Source: Bilamarchaeum sp040758595 | GTDB taxonomy: Archaea > Micrarchaeota > Micrarchaeia > Anstonellales > Bilamarchaeaceae | DNA length: 53,243 nt | Direction: 5' to 3' | NCBI GenBank assembly: GCA_040758595.1 | Contig: JBFLVJ010000011.1 | Coordinates: 1 to 53,243 of the forward strand | Shown here: piece after piece, positions 15,106 through 23,127 of the stretch | How positions within the stretch are numbered: position 1 is the first letter of the stretch | How the letters are laid out: each line of letters begins with the position of its first letter | The notes under the pieces: model-generated | Database searches by the model: none | Told to the model about the DNA's origin: nothing | The model's input: the letters and a program-made list of their open reading frames with translations, nothing else | Made by a program: the position numbers and the translations under genes

Positions 15106-16224
15106 ATGAGAATAAAGGCTATCCATGGCCCCAGAATGCCTAAGGTCGGACCCAGGGGGGGCGATGCTGTGAGGATACGCTTGCCTCCGAACATAGAACC
15201 CATTCTGAAGGAAGGCATAAGCTACGCGGATTTCACGCAGCTCATCAGGCTCGAGACCGAATTCAGGGAACATGTCGCCGAAAGGGGGCTTCAGACCGAG
15301 GATGACATCAGGAACAAGAAACGCATACGAAAGCACCACGTCAGGATCCTGACCAGAGAGGAAGAGGAGAAGATTTTCACCACTTATGTGAAGGCGAAGG
15401 GCCTCCATGCCGCGGCCAAAGAGGAGATGTCGCATGCCTCGGATGGGGAGGGGAAGGCTGCCAGGGCCGAGATGGAGCGCCTTCAGCACATCATGAAGAC
15501 GATAAAGTCGATCGCGGTGCTGGCCAACCAGGGCCTGGTATACTCCATGGCAGGCAAGGTCTGGAGAAAGCGCAGGCTCGAGCACCTCGGGATACGGGAT
15601 CTTGTGCAGGAGGGCAATATCGCGATACTCGAGAAAGCCGTGGACCGGTTCGACCCGACCAAAGGATACAGGTTCGCGACATATGTGACATGGTGGATAC
15701 GCCAGGCCATGAACCGCTCGATAGCCAACAAGGAGGATGTGGCAGGCGTCCGTGTCCCTGTCAATATCCACGAACGCCTAAGCTGCCTGGAGAGATTCAG
15801 GAGAGAGGAGATTGCCAGGACCGGAGTTCGGCCTTCCGATGAACGGACGATGAGAGCGACCGGGATAGATCCGAAAGAGTTCGACGGCATCAGGCAATGG
15901 AGGATGAGCACGGATCAGATGTTCGATGGAGATGAGGGGGAGATGCGGTTCGAGCTGCCGGACCCTAATCCGGTATGCGCAGAGCAATCGCTCATGGAAG
16001 ACGATAGACGGCGCCTTGTCGGGACCGTATTCCGTATGCTCACCCAAAGGGAGCTGGATGTCATCAGGATGCGGTTCGGTTTCGATGACGAGCCGGAACG
16101 CACTCTCCAGGAGATAGGGGACATATTCAACCTGACCAGGGAGAGGGTGAGGCAGATAGAGAGCAAGGCCCTGGATAAATTGAGGAAGCGCTGCAACATG
16201 CAGCTGGACGGCGCGCTGATATGA
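15106..16224 (+). CDS. Bacterial-type sigma-70 factor (RpoD-like)
   Basis: A 372-aa protein with the full group-1/2 sigma architecture. Residues 82-100 resemble region 1.2. Residues about 134-208 are region 2, including DLVQEGNIAILEKAVDRFD and YRFATYVTWWIRQAMNRSI; the aromatic pair needed for -10 melting is intact. Residues about 215-275 are region 3 (VRVPVNIHERL). Residues about 305-362 are region 4, with the HTH TLQEIGDIFNLTRERVRQIE. No anti-sigma gene is seen. Archaeal RNA polymerase normally uses TBP and TFB, so the role here is unclear; bacterial-like promoters, a specialised regulon or another DNA-binding job are possible. The stop overlaps the next ATG (ATGA), so the CobW-like gene is co-transcribed. 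Codon use looks like its neighbours, arguing for long residence. Confidence 0.92.
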   Translation: MRIKAIHGPRMPKVGPRGGDAVRIRLPPNIEPILKEGISYADFTQLIRLETEFREHVAERGLQTEDDIRNKKRIRKHHVRILTREEEEKIFTTYVKAKGLHAAAKEEMSHASDGEGKAARAEMERLQHIMKTIKSIAVLANQGLVYSMAGKVWRKRRLEHLGIRDLVQEGNIAILEKAVDRFDPTKGYRFATYVTWWIRQAMNRSIANKEDVAGVRVPVNIHERLSCLERFRREEIARTGVRPSDERTMRATGIDPKEFDGIRQWRMSTDQMFDGDEGEMRFELPDPNPVCAEQSLMEDDRRRLVGTVFRMLTQRELDVIRMRFGFDDEPERTLQEIGDIFNLTRERVRQIESKALDKLRKRCNMQLDGALI

Positions 16225-17096
16225 GGACGCCAGTCACCCTCGTGACCGGATACCTCGGGGCGGGCAAGACCACCCTGCTCAAGCGGATTCTGGATGGACC
16301 GCCTTTCAAGATAGCCGTAGTCATGAACGAATTCGGCGAGCTATCCATAGACGGCAAGGTGCTGGAGGGCAAAGGAGTGCGGATAGCCGAGCTCTCAGGA
16401 GGGTGCGTGTGCTGTTCGCTCTCCGGGGATTTCGAGCTCGCGGTGAAAGAGCTGATAGAGACCGCCAAGCCGGAATGGATAGTCGTCGAGACCACAGGAG
16501 CTGCCGAGCCTGGGGCGCTGGCGCACGACATCAAGGAGAGCATGCCCGATATCCGGCTCGATGCGATAGTCACTGTGGCCGATGCGGATGCGCTCTCCAG
16601 ATTCCCTGTGCTGGGGCAGACCGGAAGGGAGCAGATAGAGCTCGCGGACATAATACTTCTCAACAAGAGAGACCTGGTCCCTGAAGGGAAACTGAGTGAA
16701 CTGGAAGGAGCGGTGCGGGAACTGAATGGACGGGCGGTGCTGATCGGAAGCGAGCGGTGCGAAGTGGATACTGCCTTGCTTTTCGGCATCGGAAGGGATG
16801 TCCCGGAGCGGGGGCACGGGAAACACGAGAGCCTGATGGAGAGCTTCACTTACTCTTCTGATAGCAAGGTATCCCATGAGGGGCTGTTGGAGCTTCTCGG
16901 GCGCCTGCCTCAGGATATCTACCGGGCGAAGGGATTCGTCCTGACTGATAGGGGCGGCCAGCTGATGAACTTGGTCGCCGGAAGGGGCGGGTTGGAGCCC
17001 CACCCCTGCGGGCGGACCGATCTGGTCTTCATAGGTGAAGGCGTCCTGGAGCACAAAGAGAGCGTCGTTCAAGCGCTCCGGGGCATAATGATTTAA
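16221..17096 (+). CDS. CobW/COG0523-family metal-chaperone GTPase
   Basis: A 291-aa G3E GTPase: P-loop GYLGAGKTT (residues 9-17), metal motif GGCVCC, switch region ETTGAAEPG and NKRD base-recognition motif. The family delivers Zn2+ or other metals to target proteins. The C-terminal CobW_C domain is shorter than usual. Its ATG overlaps the sigma-factor stop by 4 bp, an unusual operon partner. Confidence 0.9.
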   Translation: MRTPVTLVTGYLGAGKTTLLKRILDGPPFKIAVVMNEFGELSIDGKVLEGKGVRIAELSGGCVCCSLSGDFELAVKELIETAKPEWIVVETTGAAEPGALAHDIKESMPDIRLDAIVTVADADALSRFPVLGQTGREQIELADIILLNKRDLVPEGKLSELEGAVRELNGRAVLIGSERCEVDTALLFGIGRDVPERGHGKHESLMESFTYSSDSKVSHEGLLELLGRLPQDIYRAKGFVLTDRGGQLMNLVAGRGGLEPHPCGRTDLVFIGEGVLEHKESVVQALRGIMI

Positions 17097-17119
17097 TCTG
17101 GCACGCAGATAACGGTGCG

Positions 17120-17551
17120 ATGCCATACAAGTTCGTTGAAGGCCTGACGATGGCCGATGTCGCGTTCGAAGCCACCGGAAAGAGCCTCGAGGAAGTGTTC
17201 GAAAGCTGTGCGAATGCCATGATGGAGACCCAGGTCGAGAACTGGAAGTCAATCGGCACCAAGGTCGAGAAATCCTTCACGCTCACCACCGGGCAATTGG
17301 ACCGCCTCCTGCATGATTTCCTCCAGGAGCTCATATTCTACAAGGACGCCGAGCAGCTGATCTTCAGGAAGTACGAGCTGAGAGTGGAGAAGATAAGGGA
17401 CGGGTACAGGCTGACCTGCAAGGCGAAGGGCGAAGAGATAGACCCGAAGAAGCACAACATGCTGGTCGATGTGAAAGCGGTCAGCTGGCACATGTTCAAG
17501 CTGGAGCAGGTCATCGACGGCTGGAAAGCGGTCGCCATAATAGACGTCTAG
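17120..17551 (+). CDS. Archease
   Basis: A 143-aa archease that activates RtcB by promoting its guanylylation. The family fold is shown by the N-terminal motif MPYKFVEGLTMADVAFEATGKSLEEVF, the central TGQLDRLLHDFLQELIFY and the C-terminal DVKAVSWHMFKLEQ. The typical Asp of the Ca2+ site near the N-terminus is present as TMADVAF. It lies 2 kb from rtcB on the same strand, separated by the sigma/CobW pair. The 3' end overlaps the convergent carbamate kinase gene by 4 bp. Confidence 0.93.
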   Translation: MPYKFVEGLTMADVAFEATGKSLEEVFESCANAMMETQVENWKSIGTKVEKSFTLTTGQLDRLLHDFLQELIFYKDAEQLIFRKYELRVEKIRDGYRLTCKAKGEEIDPKKHNMLVDVKAVSWHMFKLEQVIDGWKAVAIIDV

Positions 17552-18495
17552 CCAGCTATCGTGGTCCCGGCCTTGCCTTCCAGGGCTTTTCCGATGCCGT
17601 CTATGGAGCAGATGACTACTTTCTTCCCGCCTGATTCCAGGAAACGGAGCGAAGCTTCGATCTTCGGCTTCATGCTCCCTTCAGCGAAATGGCCGCTTTC
17701 CATGCGACTGCGTGCTTCATGCAGAGACATCATGCGCAGCACGCTCTGAGATGGCTTGCCGAAATCCTGATAGACTGCATCTACCGATGTCACGAAGACA
17801 AGCATGTCCGCCCCAATCTGGCTAGCCAGGAGCGACGTGGCCTTGTCTTTGTCTATCACCGCTTCGAGCCCCTCTCCGTTCTTCTTTATCGGAATGCCAC
17901 CGCCCCCGACCGCTATCACCACGAATCCTTTCTCGAGAAGGGCGCTGATGGCGTCATGCTCGCGGATCTTGACCGGTTCCGGCGATGCCACGAAGAGGCG
18001 GTAGCCGCGCCCGGCGTCCATGGCGTAGCGGGTCTCGGGTTTAGGGTCTTGTGTTTTGGGTTTTGGGTTTCCGGTCTCGCGTTTTGTGTTTTGTGTTTTG
18101 GGGGTTTCGGGTTTCGCCTCGTAGAAAGGACCGATGGGTTTGGAAGGTTCCTTGAAGGCAGGGTCTTCCGGATCCACTACGACGCGGGTGATGAGCGTAG
18201 CCGAATGGAGCCCGGTCAAGGAGACCGCGCTCGCTATGAAATAGCCTATCTGCCCCTGGGTCATGGCATCGAGGACATCGAGCGGCATGGGCGCCACCTC
18301 TTTGGTGGCATGCTGCTGGATGAGCAGGTTCCCGACCTGCGGCCCGTTCCCGTGCGTGAGGACGACTTCGTTTTCCCGGAGTATCCGGTCCAGATGGCCT
18401 ATAGCCGTCTTGGCGGCTTGGAGCTGCCCCTCGGCGGTCCCTTCCGCGCCTTTCGGGAGGAGGGCGTTCCCGCCCAGAGCTATGACGATTCTCAT
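17548..18495 (-). CDS. arcC: Carbamate kinase with low-complexity insertion
   Basis: A 315-aa carbamate kinase, which makes ATP from carbamoyl phosphate. Conserved parts include IALGGNALLP, LTHGNGPQVGNLL, TKPIGPFY-like SKPIGPFY, DAGRGYRLFVASPEP, VIAVGGGGIP and IDKDKATSLLA. The lid region between GPFYEAK and DAGRGYR (about residues 128-157) is replaced by a Pro/Lys/Thr-rich stretch (PETPKTQNTKRETG and similar) that is encoded by the dispersed 7-bp repeat, not by normal family sequence. The catalytic core is otherwise intact, so activity may persist. In energy metabolism it would act with carbamoyl-phosphate-forming enzymes not seen here. Confidence 0.9.
   Translation of the reverse strand: MRIVIALGGNALLPKGAEGTAEGQLQAAKTAIGHLDRILRENEVVLTHGNGPQVGNLLIQQHATKEVAPMPLDVLDAMTQGQIGYFIASAVSLTGLHSATLITRVVVDPEDPAFKEPSKPIGPFYEAKPETPKTQNTKRETGNPKPKTQDPKPETRYAMDAGRGYRLFVASPEPVKIREHDAISALLEKGFVVIAVGGGGIPIKKNGEGLEAVIDKDKATSLLASQIGADMLVFVTSVDAVYQDFGKPSQSVLRMMSLHEARSRMESGHFAEGSMKPKIEASLRFLESGGKKVVICSIDGIGKALEGKAGTTIAG
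18024..18118 (-). repeat. Heptamer tract inside carbamate kinase
   Basis: On the minus strand the tract reads CGAAACC, AAAACAC, AAAACGC, GAGACCG, GAAACCC, AAAACCC, AAAACAC, TAAACCC and GAGACCC in series. It has no stop in the gene frame and encodes a 7-residue-periodic peptide. It is the clearest example of the dispersed repeat lying in a coding region. Confidence 0.8.
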
Positions 18496-18546
18496 GAGAT
18501 GGATTCGCGGGTTAAGATAAAAAACCTGAGCCGAGAATAGGCACTC

Positions 18547-19851
18547 ATGAAAAGGAGGGTGTTAGTGCTTGGAGCGGCGGGTAGGGATTTCCACAATTTC
18601 AACATGTTTTTCCGTGATAACCCTACTTACCAAGTCGTAGGATTCACAGCCACGCAGATACCGAAGATAGCCGGCAGGAAATACCCGGCCGAGCTCGCAG
18701 GGAAGCTCTACCCCGAGGGCATACCCATCTATGATGAGAAGGATTTGGAATCCCTTATCGAGAAGCATTCGATAGAGGAGGTGTACTTCTCGTACTCTGA
18801 CGTCTCGCATGAATACGTTATGCACCTCGCATCCAGGGCTCAGGCCAAGGGAGCGAGCTTCGTCCTCCTGGGGCCAAGGGAGACCATGCTCAAGAGCAAG
18901 AAGAAAGTCATCGCGATCACTGCCGTCCGGACCGGGGCCGGCAAGAGCGCCCTCTCCCGGACACTTGCATCCATGCTGAGCAGGCGGGGCATCAGGTTCG
19001 TGGTCATAAGGCACCCTATGCCCTATGGCGAGCTCACCAAACAGAAGGTCCAGAGGTTCGCAGGCCTGGAGGACCTGGACAAGGCTCAGTGCACAATCGA
19101 GGAAAGGGAAGAATACGAGCCCCACATCAGGAACGGGGTAATCGTATATGCAGGTATAGACTACAAGGCCATACTGGAGAAGGCGGAGACGGAGGCCGAC
19201 GTCATCATATGGGACGGTGGCAACAACGACATACCGTTCATCAAGCCAGATCTCTATTTCGTGATAGCAGATGCGCTCCGGCCCGGCCACGAGATGTGGT
19301 ATTATCCAGGGGAGACCAATTTCAGGGCCGCGGATGTAATAGTGATAAACAAGGTAAGCGACAACCCGATGGACGTGCGGAGGATAACGAAGAGCGCTGA
19401 GAAGGTGAATCCCAGGGCCATGATCATCGAGACGGATATGGAGCTCACCCCGTCCATGGATGCCAACATCTATGGCAAGAGGGTCATCGTTGTCGAGGAC
19501 GGACCCACAGTAACCCACGGTGGCATGAAGTTCGGCGCGGGCTTCGAGTTCGCGGCCAGGAACGGCGCGGATGTGATAGACCCGAGGCCATTCGCGGTAG
19601 GCAGCCTGAAGGAGACTTACCACCACTACGAGCACATGGGAAACGTCGTGCCCTCCATGGGATATTACGAGGACCAGCTGAAGGATTTGGCGCAGACCAT
19701 AAAGAGGAGCGATGCCGAGATGGTGATATCAGGCACGCCCATAGATTTGAGCAAGCTGCTCAAGATAGATATCCCCGTCCTCCACGTGATTTTCACTATG
19801 GCCGAGAGATCGGGAAGCCTGGAGAAAGCGGTCGAGAAGCTGCTCGGATGA
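18547..19851 (+). CDS. COG2403-like P-loop GTPase (cyclic 2,3-diphosphoglycerate synthetase-like)
   Basis: A 434-aa two-domain protein. Residues 1-115 form a Rossmann-like domain (VLVLGAAGRDFHNFNMFFRDNP); residues about 120-434 hold the P-loop TAVRTGAGKSALSR and IIWDGGNNDIPFIKPDLYFVIAD. It resembles the family containing cyclic 2,3-diphosphoglycerate synthetase and the wider COG2403 predicted GTPases; the exact reaction is uncertain. It is divergent from arcC. A TATA-like AAGATAAAAAA lies upstream at about 18511-18521. Confidence 0.8.
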   Translation: MKRRVLVLGAAGRDFHNFNMFFRDNPTYQVVGFTATQIPKIAGRKYPAELAGKLYPEGIPIYDEKDLESLIEKHSIEEVYFSYSDVSHEYVMHLASRAQAKGASFVLLGPRETMLKSKKKVIAITAVRTGAGKSALSRTLASMLSRRGIRFVVIRHPMPYGELTKQKVQRFAGLEDLDKAQCTIEEREEYEPHIRNGVIVYAGIDYKAILEKAETEADVIIWDGGNNDIPFIKPDLYFVIADALRPGHEMWYYPGETNFRAADVIVINKVSDNPMDVRRITKSAEKVNPRAMIIETDMELTPSMDANIYGKRVIVVEDGPTVTHGGMKFGAGFEFAARNGADVIDPRPFAVGSLKETYHHYEHMGNVVPSMGYYEDQLKDLAQTIKRSDAEMVISGTPIDLSKLLKIDIPVLHVIFTMAERSGSLEKAVEKLLG

Positions 19852-20337
19852 TCACCTGTTCTCACCCTTGTAGCGCCCCTCGTAGAGCGAGGATGCGCCT
19901 TCGGCCAGCCTTATGAAGACCATCTGGCCGATTTTCGCGTTCTTCTTGAATATGATGCCGTGCTCGTTCTTCACCAGGAGCAGCGCTTCGCTCCTGCCCT
20001 CGTATCCAGGATCCCAGACCGCGCATTCCAGCGTGACCCCGCAGCGGAGAAGCGAGGAACGCGGCAGGCAAAGGCCCGCGACGTCCTTTGGTATCCTTAC
20101 GTATTCGTTGAAGATGACCTTGTAGGCCCCGGGCTCTAGGGAGACCTTGTCCGACTCGAATGCTAGCGGCTCCACCTCGCTTATCTTCCGCTCCGAGTTG
20201 TCGAAATCGATGATGCCGCCTGACTTGAATCCATAGACCTCTTTCAAGGTGATGTCTATGCCGGCGGGCTGGTACTGGCTGCTGTGCAGGTTCTCGAATA
20301 TCTTCGCTCCCTCCAGGTGCTGCTTGGGCAGGATCAT
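19852..20337 (-). CDS. dCTP deaminase / dUTPase family protein
   Basis: About 161 aa, beginning MILPKQHLEG. Family motifs are PAGIDITLKEVY, the Ser-rich PRSSLLRCGVTLECAVWDPGYEGRSEALLLV and a C-terminal KIGQMVFIRL. These trimeric enzymes make dUMP for thymidylate synthesis and keep dUTP low. The usual catalytic-Glu strand (T-L-E) after DPGYEG reads SEALLLV, so deaminase and dUTPase activities cannot be told apart. The ATG at 20337 is preferred over 20355 because it lies 25 bp from the shared TATA box. Confidence 0.82.
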   Translation of the reverse strand: MILPKQHLEGAKIFENLHSSQYQPAGIDITLKEVYGFKSGGIIDFDNSERKISEVEPLAFESDKVSLEPGAYKVIFNEYVRIPKDVAGLCLPRSSLLRCGVTLECAVWDPGYEGRSEALLLVKNEHGIIFKKNAKIGQMVFIRLAEGASSLYEGRYKGENR

Positions 20338-20355
20338 GGGTAGATATCCCGCCAA

Positions 20356-20366
20356 AGGTTTATAAC
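20356..20366. promoter_or_regulatory. One TATA box serving two divergent leaderless genes
   Basis: GGTTTATAACG lies midway between the minus-strand ATG at 20337 and the plus-strand ATG at 20388. Each start is about 24-27 bp from the box, so a single near-palindromic TATA box appears to set both start sites. Confidence 0.55.
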
Positions 20367-20387
20367 GTTTGGAGGATTTCGCTTCCT

Positions 20388-21839
20388 ATGGCAGTCCATA
20401 AGATGTTCATCGGGGGGAAGTGGATGATCGCGGGCAAGTCTTTCGAGACGCTCAATCCATCCAGCGAGAAGCCGATAGCAAGTTTCCCTCTGGCGAGCGC
20501 GGGCCATGTGGACAAGGCGGTGGAGGCTGCGCAGAAAGCATTCCAATCCTGGTCCAGGATGCCGCCGCCCAAGCGAGGGCTGATACTGCTCAATGCGGCC
20601 GGGATACTTCGGAAAGAGAAGGCCAGGCTCGGCAGGCTGGTCGCCACCGAGATGGGCAAGGTGATGCCCGAGGCCCTAGGAGACGTGCAGGAAGCGATCG
20701 ACACCTTCGAATACTTCGCTGCAGAGGGAAGGCGGCTTTTCGGGCACACGACGACGAGCGAGCTCAACGACAAGTTCTCGATGACGGTCCGGAGGCCGGT
20801 CGGGGTGATGGGGCTGATAACCCCCTGGAATTTCCCCATAGCGATACCTGCCTGGAAACTGGCTCCGGCGCTCGTCTGCGGCAACACCGTGGTGTTCAAG
20901 CCCAGCTCTGATACTCCATTGTGCGCCTATGAGATGGTGAAGGTGCTGGAGAGGGCAGGCGTGCCTCCGGGCGTCGTGAATATGGTGACTGGGCCTGCGG
21001 CGGCCGTGGGCGAGAGGATAGTCAAACATCCGGATATCGAAGGGCTCTCTTTCACGGGCTCCAAGGGCACCGGGGAATGGATAACTGCCAACGCAGGGCT
21101 CAAGAAGGTGGGGCTGGAGCTGGGCGGCAAGAACCCGATAATCGTCATGGAGGATGCTGATCTGGCCCTCGCTGTGGACGGGATACTCTGGGGCGCTTTC
21201 GGGACCACCGGGCAGAGATGCACAGCGGCCAGCCGCGTCATCGTCAGCTCCAAGGTGAAGGGGAGGCTGCTCAAGGCGCTGGTGACGAGGGCGGATAAGC
21301 TGAGGCTCGGCGATCCGACTAAGAAGACCACCGATGTGGGGCCCCTCATCAACAGGGCCGCGCAGAAGAAGGTCGAACGATATGTCGGCATCGGTAAGGA
21401 CGAGGGAGCGAAGCTGCTCTGCGGCGGCAAGAAGCCATCTGGCAAAGGGTTCTTCTTCAAACCGACCATCTTCGATTCGGTCGCTCCGGACATGAGGATA
21501 GCCCGGGAGGAGATATTCGGCCCGGTGCTGTCCGTGCTGGAGTTCTCCACGTTGGATGAGGCGATAGACATCGCCAACTCCGTTGAGTACGGGCTCAGCT
21601 CTTCCATATACACCCGGGACGTGAATGCGGCTTTCAGGGCCATCGAACGGATAGACGCCGGGCTGACATATGTCAATTCCAGCACCATAGGCTCAGAGGT
21701 GCACCTGCCGTTCGGCGGGGTGAAGAAGACCGGCCACACCAAGGAAGCCGGGATACTAGGGCTGGACGAGTTCTCCAACATCAAGACCGTCTATGTGGAC
21801 TACTCGGGCAGGCTCCAGAAGGCGCAGATAGAGGATTAA
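20388..21839 (+). CDS. NAD(P)-dependent aldehyde dehydrogenase (succinate-semialdehyde-dehydrogenase-like)
   Basis: A 483-aa ALDH that oxidises an aldehyde to the acid. Catalytic residues are intact: Asn148 (TPWNFP), Lys171 (VVFKPSS), Glu244 (LELGGKNP) and Cys278 (TTGQRCTAASR). The SFTGS motif near residue 221 binds the cofactor. The overall pattern resembles succinate-semialdehyde or glyceraldehyde-3-phosphate non-phosphorylating enzymes, and the substrate is not determined. A leaderless start is suggested by the shared TATA box. Confidence 0.92.
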   Translation: MAVHKMFIGGKWMIAGKSFETLNPSSEKPIASFPLASAGHVDKAVEAAQKAFQSWSRMPPPKRGLILLNAAGILRKEKARLGRLVATEMGKVMPEALGDVQEAIDTFEYFAAEGRRLFGHTTTSELNDKFSMTVRRPVGVMGLITPWNFPIAIPAWKLAPALVCGNTVVFKPSSDTPLCAYEMVKVLERAGVPPGVVNMVTGPAAAVGERIVKHPDIEGLSFTGSKGTGEWITANAGLKKVGLELGGKNPIIVMEDADLALAVDGILWGAFGTTGQRCTAASRVIVSSKVKGRLLKALVTRADKLRLGDPTKKTTDVGPLINRAAQKKVERYVGIGKDEGAKLLCGGKKPSGKGFFFKPTIFDSVAPDMRIAREEIFGPVLSVLEFSTLDEAIDIANSVEYGLSSSIYTRDVNAAFRAIERIDAGLTYVNSSTIGSEVHLPFGGVKKTGHTKEAGILGLDEFSNIKTVYVDYSGRLQKAQIED

Positions 21840-21868
21840 TTTATAAGATTCGGCGCTGAAGAGAGCTC

Positions 21869-22399
21869 ATGAAGGAGGCCGCGAAGCTTTTCGTGATGGC
21901 GCTCCGGTACGGGGGCATACCCGAGGACGCCTACCACTTCCTGCCCAAGCGCGAGCGGAAGATGCTGATCCAAAAGGACGGGAGATTCTTCCTGAAGGAC
22001 GAGGAGCGCAGGCGGCTGAGGGTGGTGCTGACCGGAGGGGTCTTCGACGTGCTCCACATAGGGCACATAGCCACCCTCACCGAGGCCAAGAAACACGGCG
22101 ACGTGCTGGTGGTGGCCATCGCCCGGGACGAACACATCAGGAAGAAGGGGCGGGAGCCGCTTCATGACGTTGGGTACCGCAAGGTGATGGTGGAGGCTCT
22201 CAAGCCTGTGGATATCTCCCTGGAAGGGTTCGACGAGCCGGAGAAGATGCTGAAGCTCGTGGGACCGGATGTAATAGCCTATGGCTATGACCAACGGGAT
22301 TCCTTCAGGCCCGAAGGGGTCGAGGTCGTGAAGCTCGAGAAAAAGATAGACGAGAAACGCTTCAAGACCAGCAAAATCCTCGAGGAACTGGGGCTTTGA
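21869..22399 (+). CDS. Cytidylyltransferase-like protein (RibL/FAD-synthase-type)
   Basis: A 176-aa nucleotidyltransferase. Residues 1-50 form a helical N-terminal extension; the catalytic domain starts with VVLTGGVFDVLHIGHIATL (HIGH motif near residue 65) and has ARDEHIRKKGREPLHD and YGYDQRD later. The closest known role is archaeal FAD synthase RibL, which joins FMN and ATP, but glycerol-3-phosphate cytidylyltransferases look similar. TATTTATA-like AATTTATAAG (21837-21846) precedes the gene. Confidence 0.8.
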   Translation: MKEAAKLFVMALRYGGIPEDAYHFLPKRERKMLIQKDGRFFLKDEERRRLRVVLTGGVFDVLHIGHIATLTEAKKHGDVLVVAIARDEHIRKKGREPLHDVGYRKVMVEALKPVDISLEGFDEPEKMLKLVGPDVIAYGYDQRDSFRPEGVEVVKLEKKIDEKRFKTSKILEELGL

Positions 22400-22435
22400 C
22401 AGAGTATTTATAAACATTTTATGAGTTCTAGTGCC

Positions 22436-22801
22436 ATGTTGGGATTCCTCGGCCAGTTCAGACCTGCCATGAAACAACCCGGAGAAGAGACCGCTGAGAA
22501 GCCTCCGGAGCAGCAGAAGTCATCGAGCGCCGATGAGTTCTTCAAATCCGCCGGGACCAAGAATTTCGTCAACAACTGGGTGAGGAAGGGCGAACCCAAT
22601 TATACCAAACGCGGCATCAACCAGCTCCTCAGGGAGCTCTTCCCCAGGTATGAAAGCGACAAGGCGGTCATAAAGGCCGCTGACAACGTGCTCAAGATGC
22701 TCAGGGGAGAGGATGGCCTGACCGGCTTCCTGGCAGGCATGAAGGCGACCCCGAGCGGCATCATGAAAGGCCTCAAAAGCATCCTAGGTGGCAAAGGCTG
22801 A
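22436..22801 (+). CDS. Uncharacterised 121-aa basic protein
   Basis: Soluble protein with a disordered Pro/Glu/Gln-rich N-terminus and a helical C-terminal domain from about residue 30 (DEFFKSAGTKNFVNNWVRKGEPNYTKRGINQLLRELFPRY). A TATA box (TATTTATAAAC, about 22405-22415) lies 26 bp upstream of ATG 22436 (MLGFLGQF), so that start is preferred over 22421. Its stop overlaps the start of the next gene by one base. No family is recognised. Confidence 0.62.
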   Translation: MLGFLGQFRPAMKQPGEETAEKPPEQQKSSSADEFFKSAGTKNFVNNWVRKGEPNYTKRGINQLLRELFPRYESDKAVIKAADNVLKMLRGEDGLTGFLAGMKATPSGIMKGLKSILGGKG

Positions 22802-22932
22802 TGGAAGAGAAAGAGGATGAAAAGGACCTGATAGATCGGGGGATATGCCCGTTCTGCAAGTCGAAACTCATCCACACAGAAGGCTGCCTCGAATGCGAGA
22901 GATGCGGCTGGAGCAAGTGTCTCGAAGCCTGA
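22801..22932 (+). CDS. 43-aa zinc-ribbon protein
   Basis: A very small gene overlapping the upstream stop (TGATG), so it is translationally coupled. After an acidic N-terminus it contains GICPFCKSKLIH and GCLECERCGWSKC. The two C-x-x-C knuckles, 14 residues apart, form a complete zinc ribbon. Such mini-ribbons often bind nucleic acid or a partner protein; the partner may be the coupled 121-aa protein. Confidence 0.72.
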   Translation: MEEKEDEKDLIDRGICPFCKSKLIHTEGCLECERCGWSKCLEA

Positions 22933-22936
22933 ATGC

Positions 22937-22946
22937 TTTATAAAAG
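22937..22946 (+). promoter_or_regulatory. TATA box of tRNA-Asn
   Basis: TTTATAAAAG lies about 30-39 bp upstream of the mature tRNA 5' end, just after the stop of the mini zinc ribbon. Confidence 0.6.
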
Positions 22947-22975
22947 TAATCCGCCAAGATTAGCTCCATATTTCT

Positions 22976-23127
22976 GCCTCGGTAGCTCAGTAGGTAGAGC
23001 GGCTGACTGTTAGAGCCTTTTGGCTTGGGCCCTTCAAAGGGCAAAACCCTCGGGAAAAGCCCTGAGGAAACCCAAGGCCGAAGCTTCTGAAATCAGCAGG
23101 CCGGAAGTTCGAATCTTCCCCGGGGCG
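22976..23127 (+). tRNA. tRNA-Asn(GTT) with one intron
   Basis: Acceptor strands GCCTCGG (22976-22982) and CCGGGGC (23120-23126) pair, and the discriminator is G23127. The D-arm is GCTC-AGTAGGTA-GAGC. Anticodon stem GCTGA/TCAGC encloses loop CTGTTA-A with anticodon GTT (23009-23011). The T-arm is GGAAG-TTCGAAT-CTTCC. An intron of about 79 nt (about 23013-23091) sits at the canonical position after nucleotide 37. Its internal part shares GCCCTTCNNAGGGCAAAA and AAAAGCCYTGAGGAAA modules with the D-loop intron of tRNA-Glu. A T-run at 23132-23138 follows. Confidence 0.92.
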
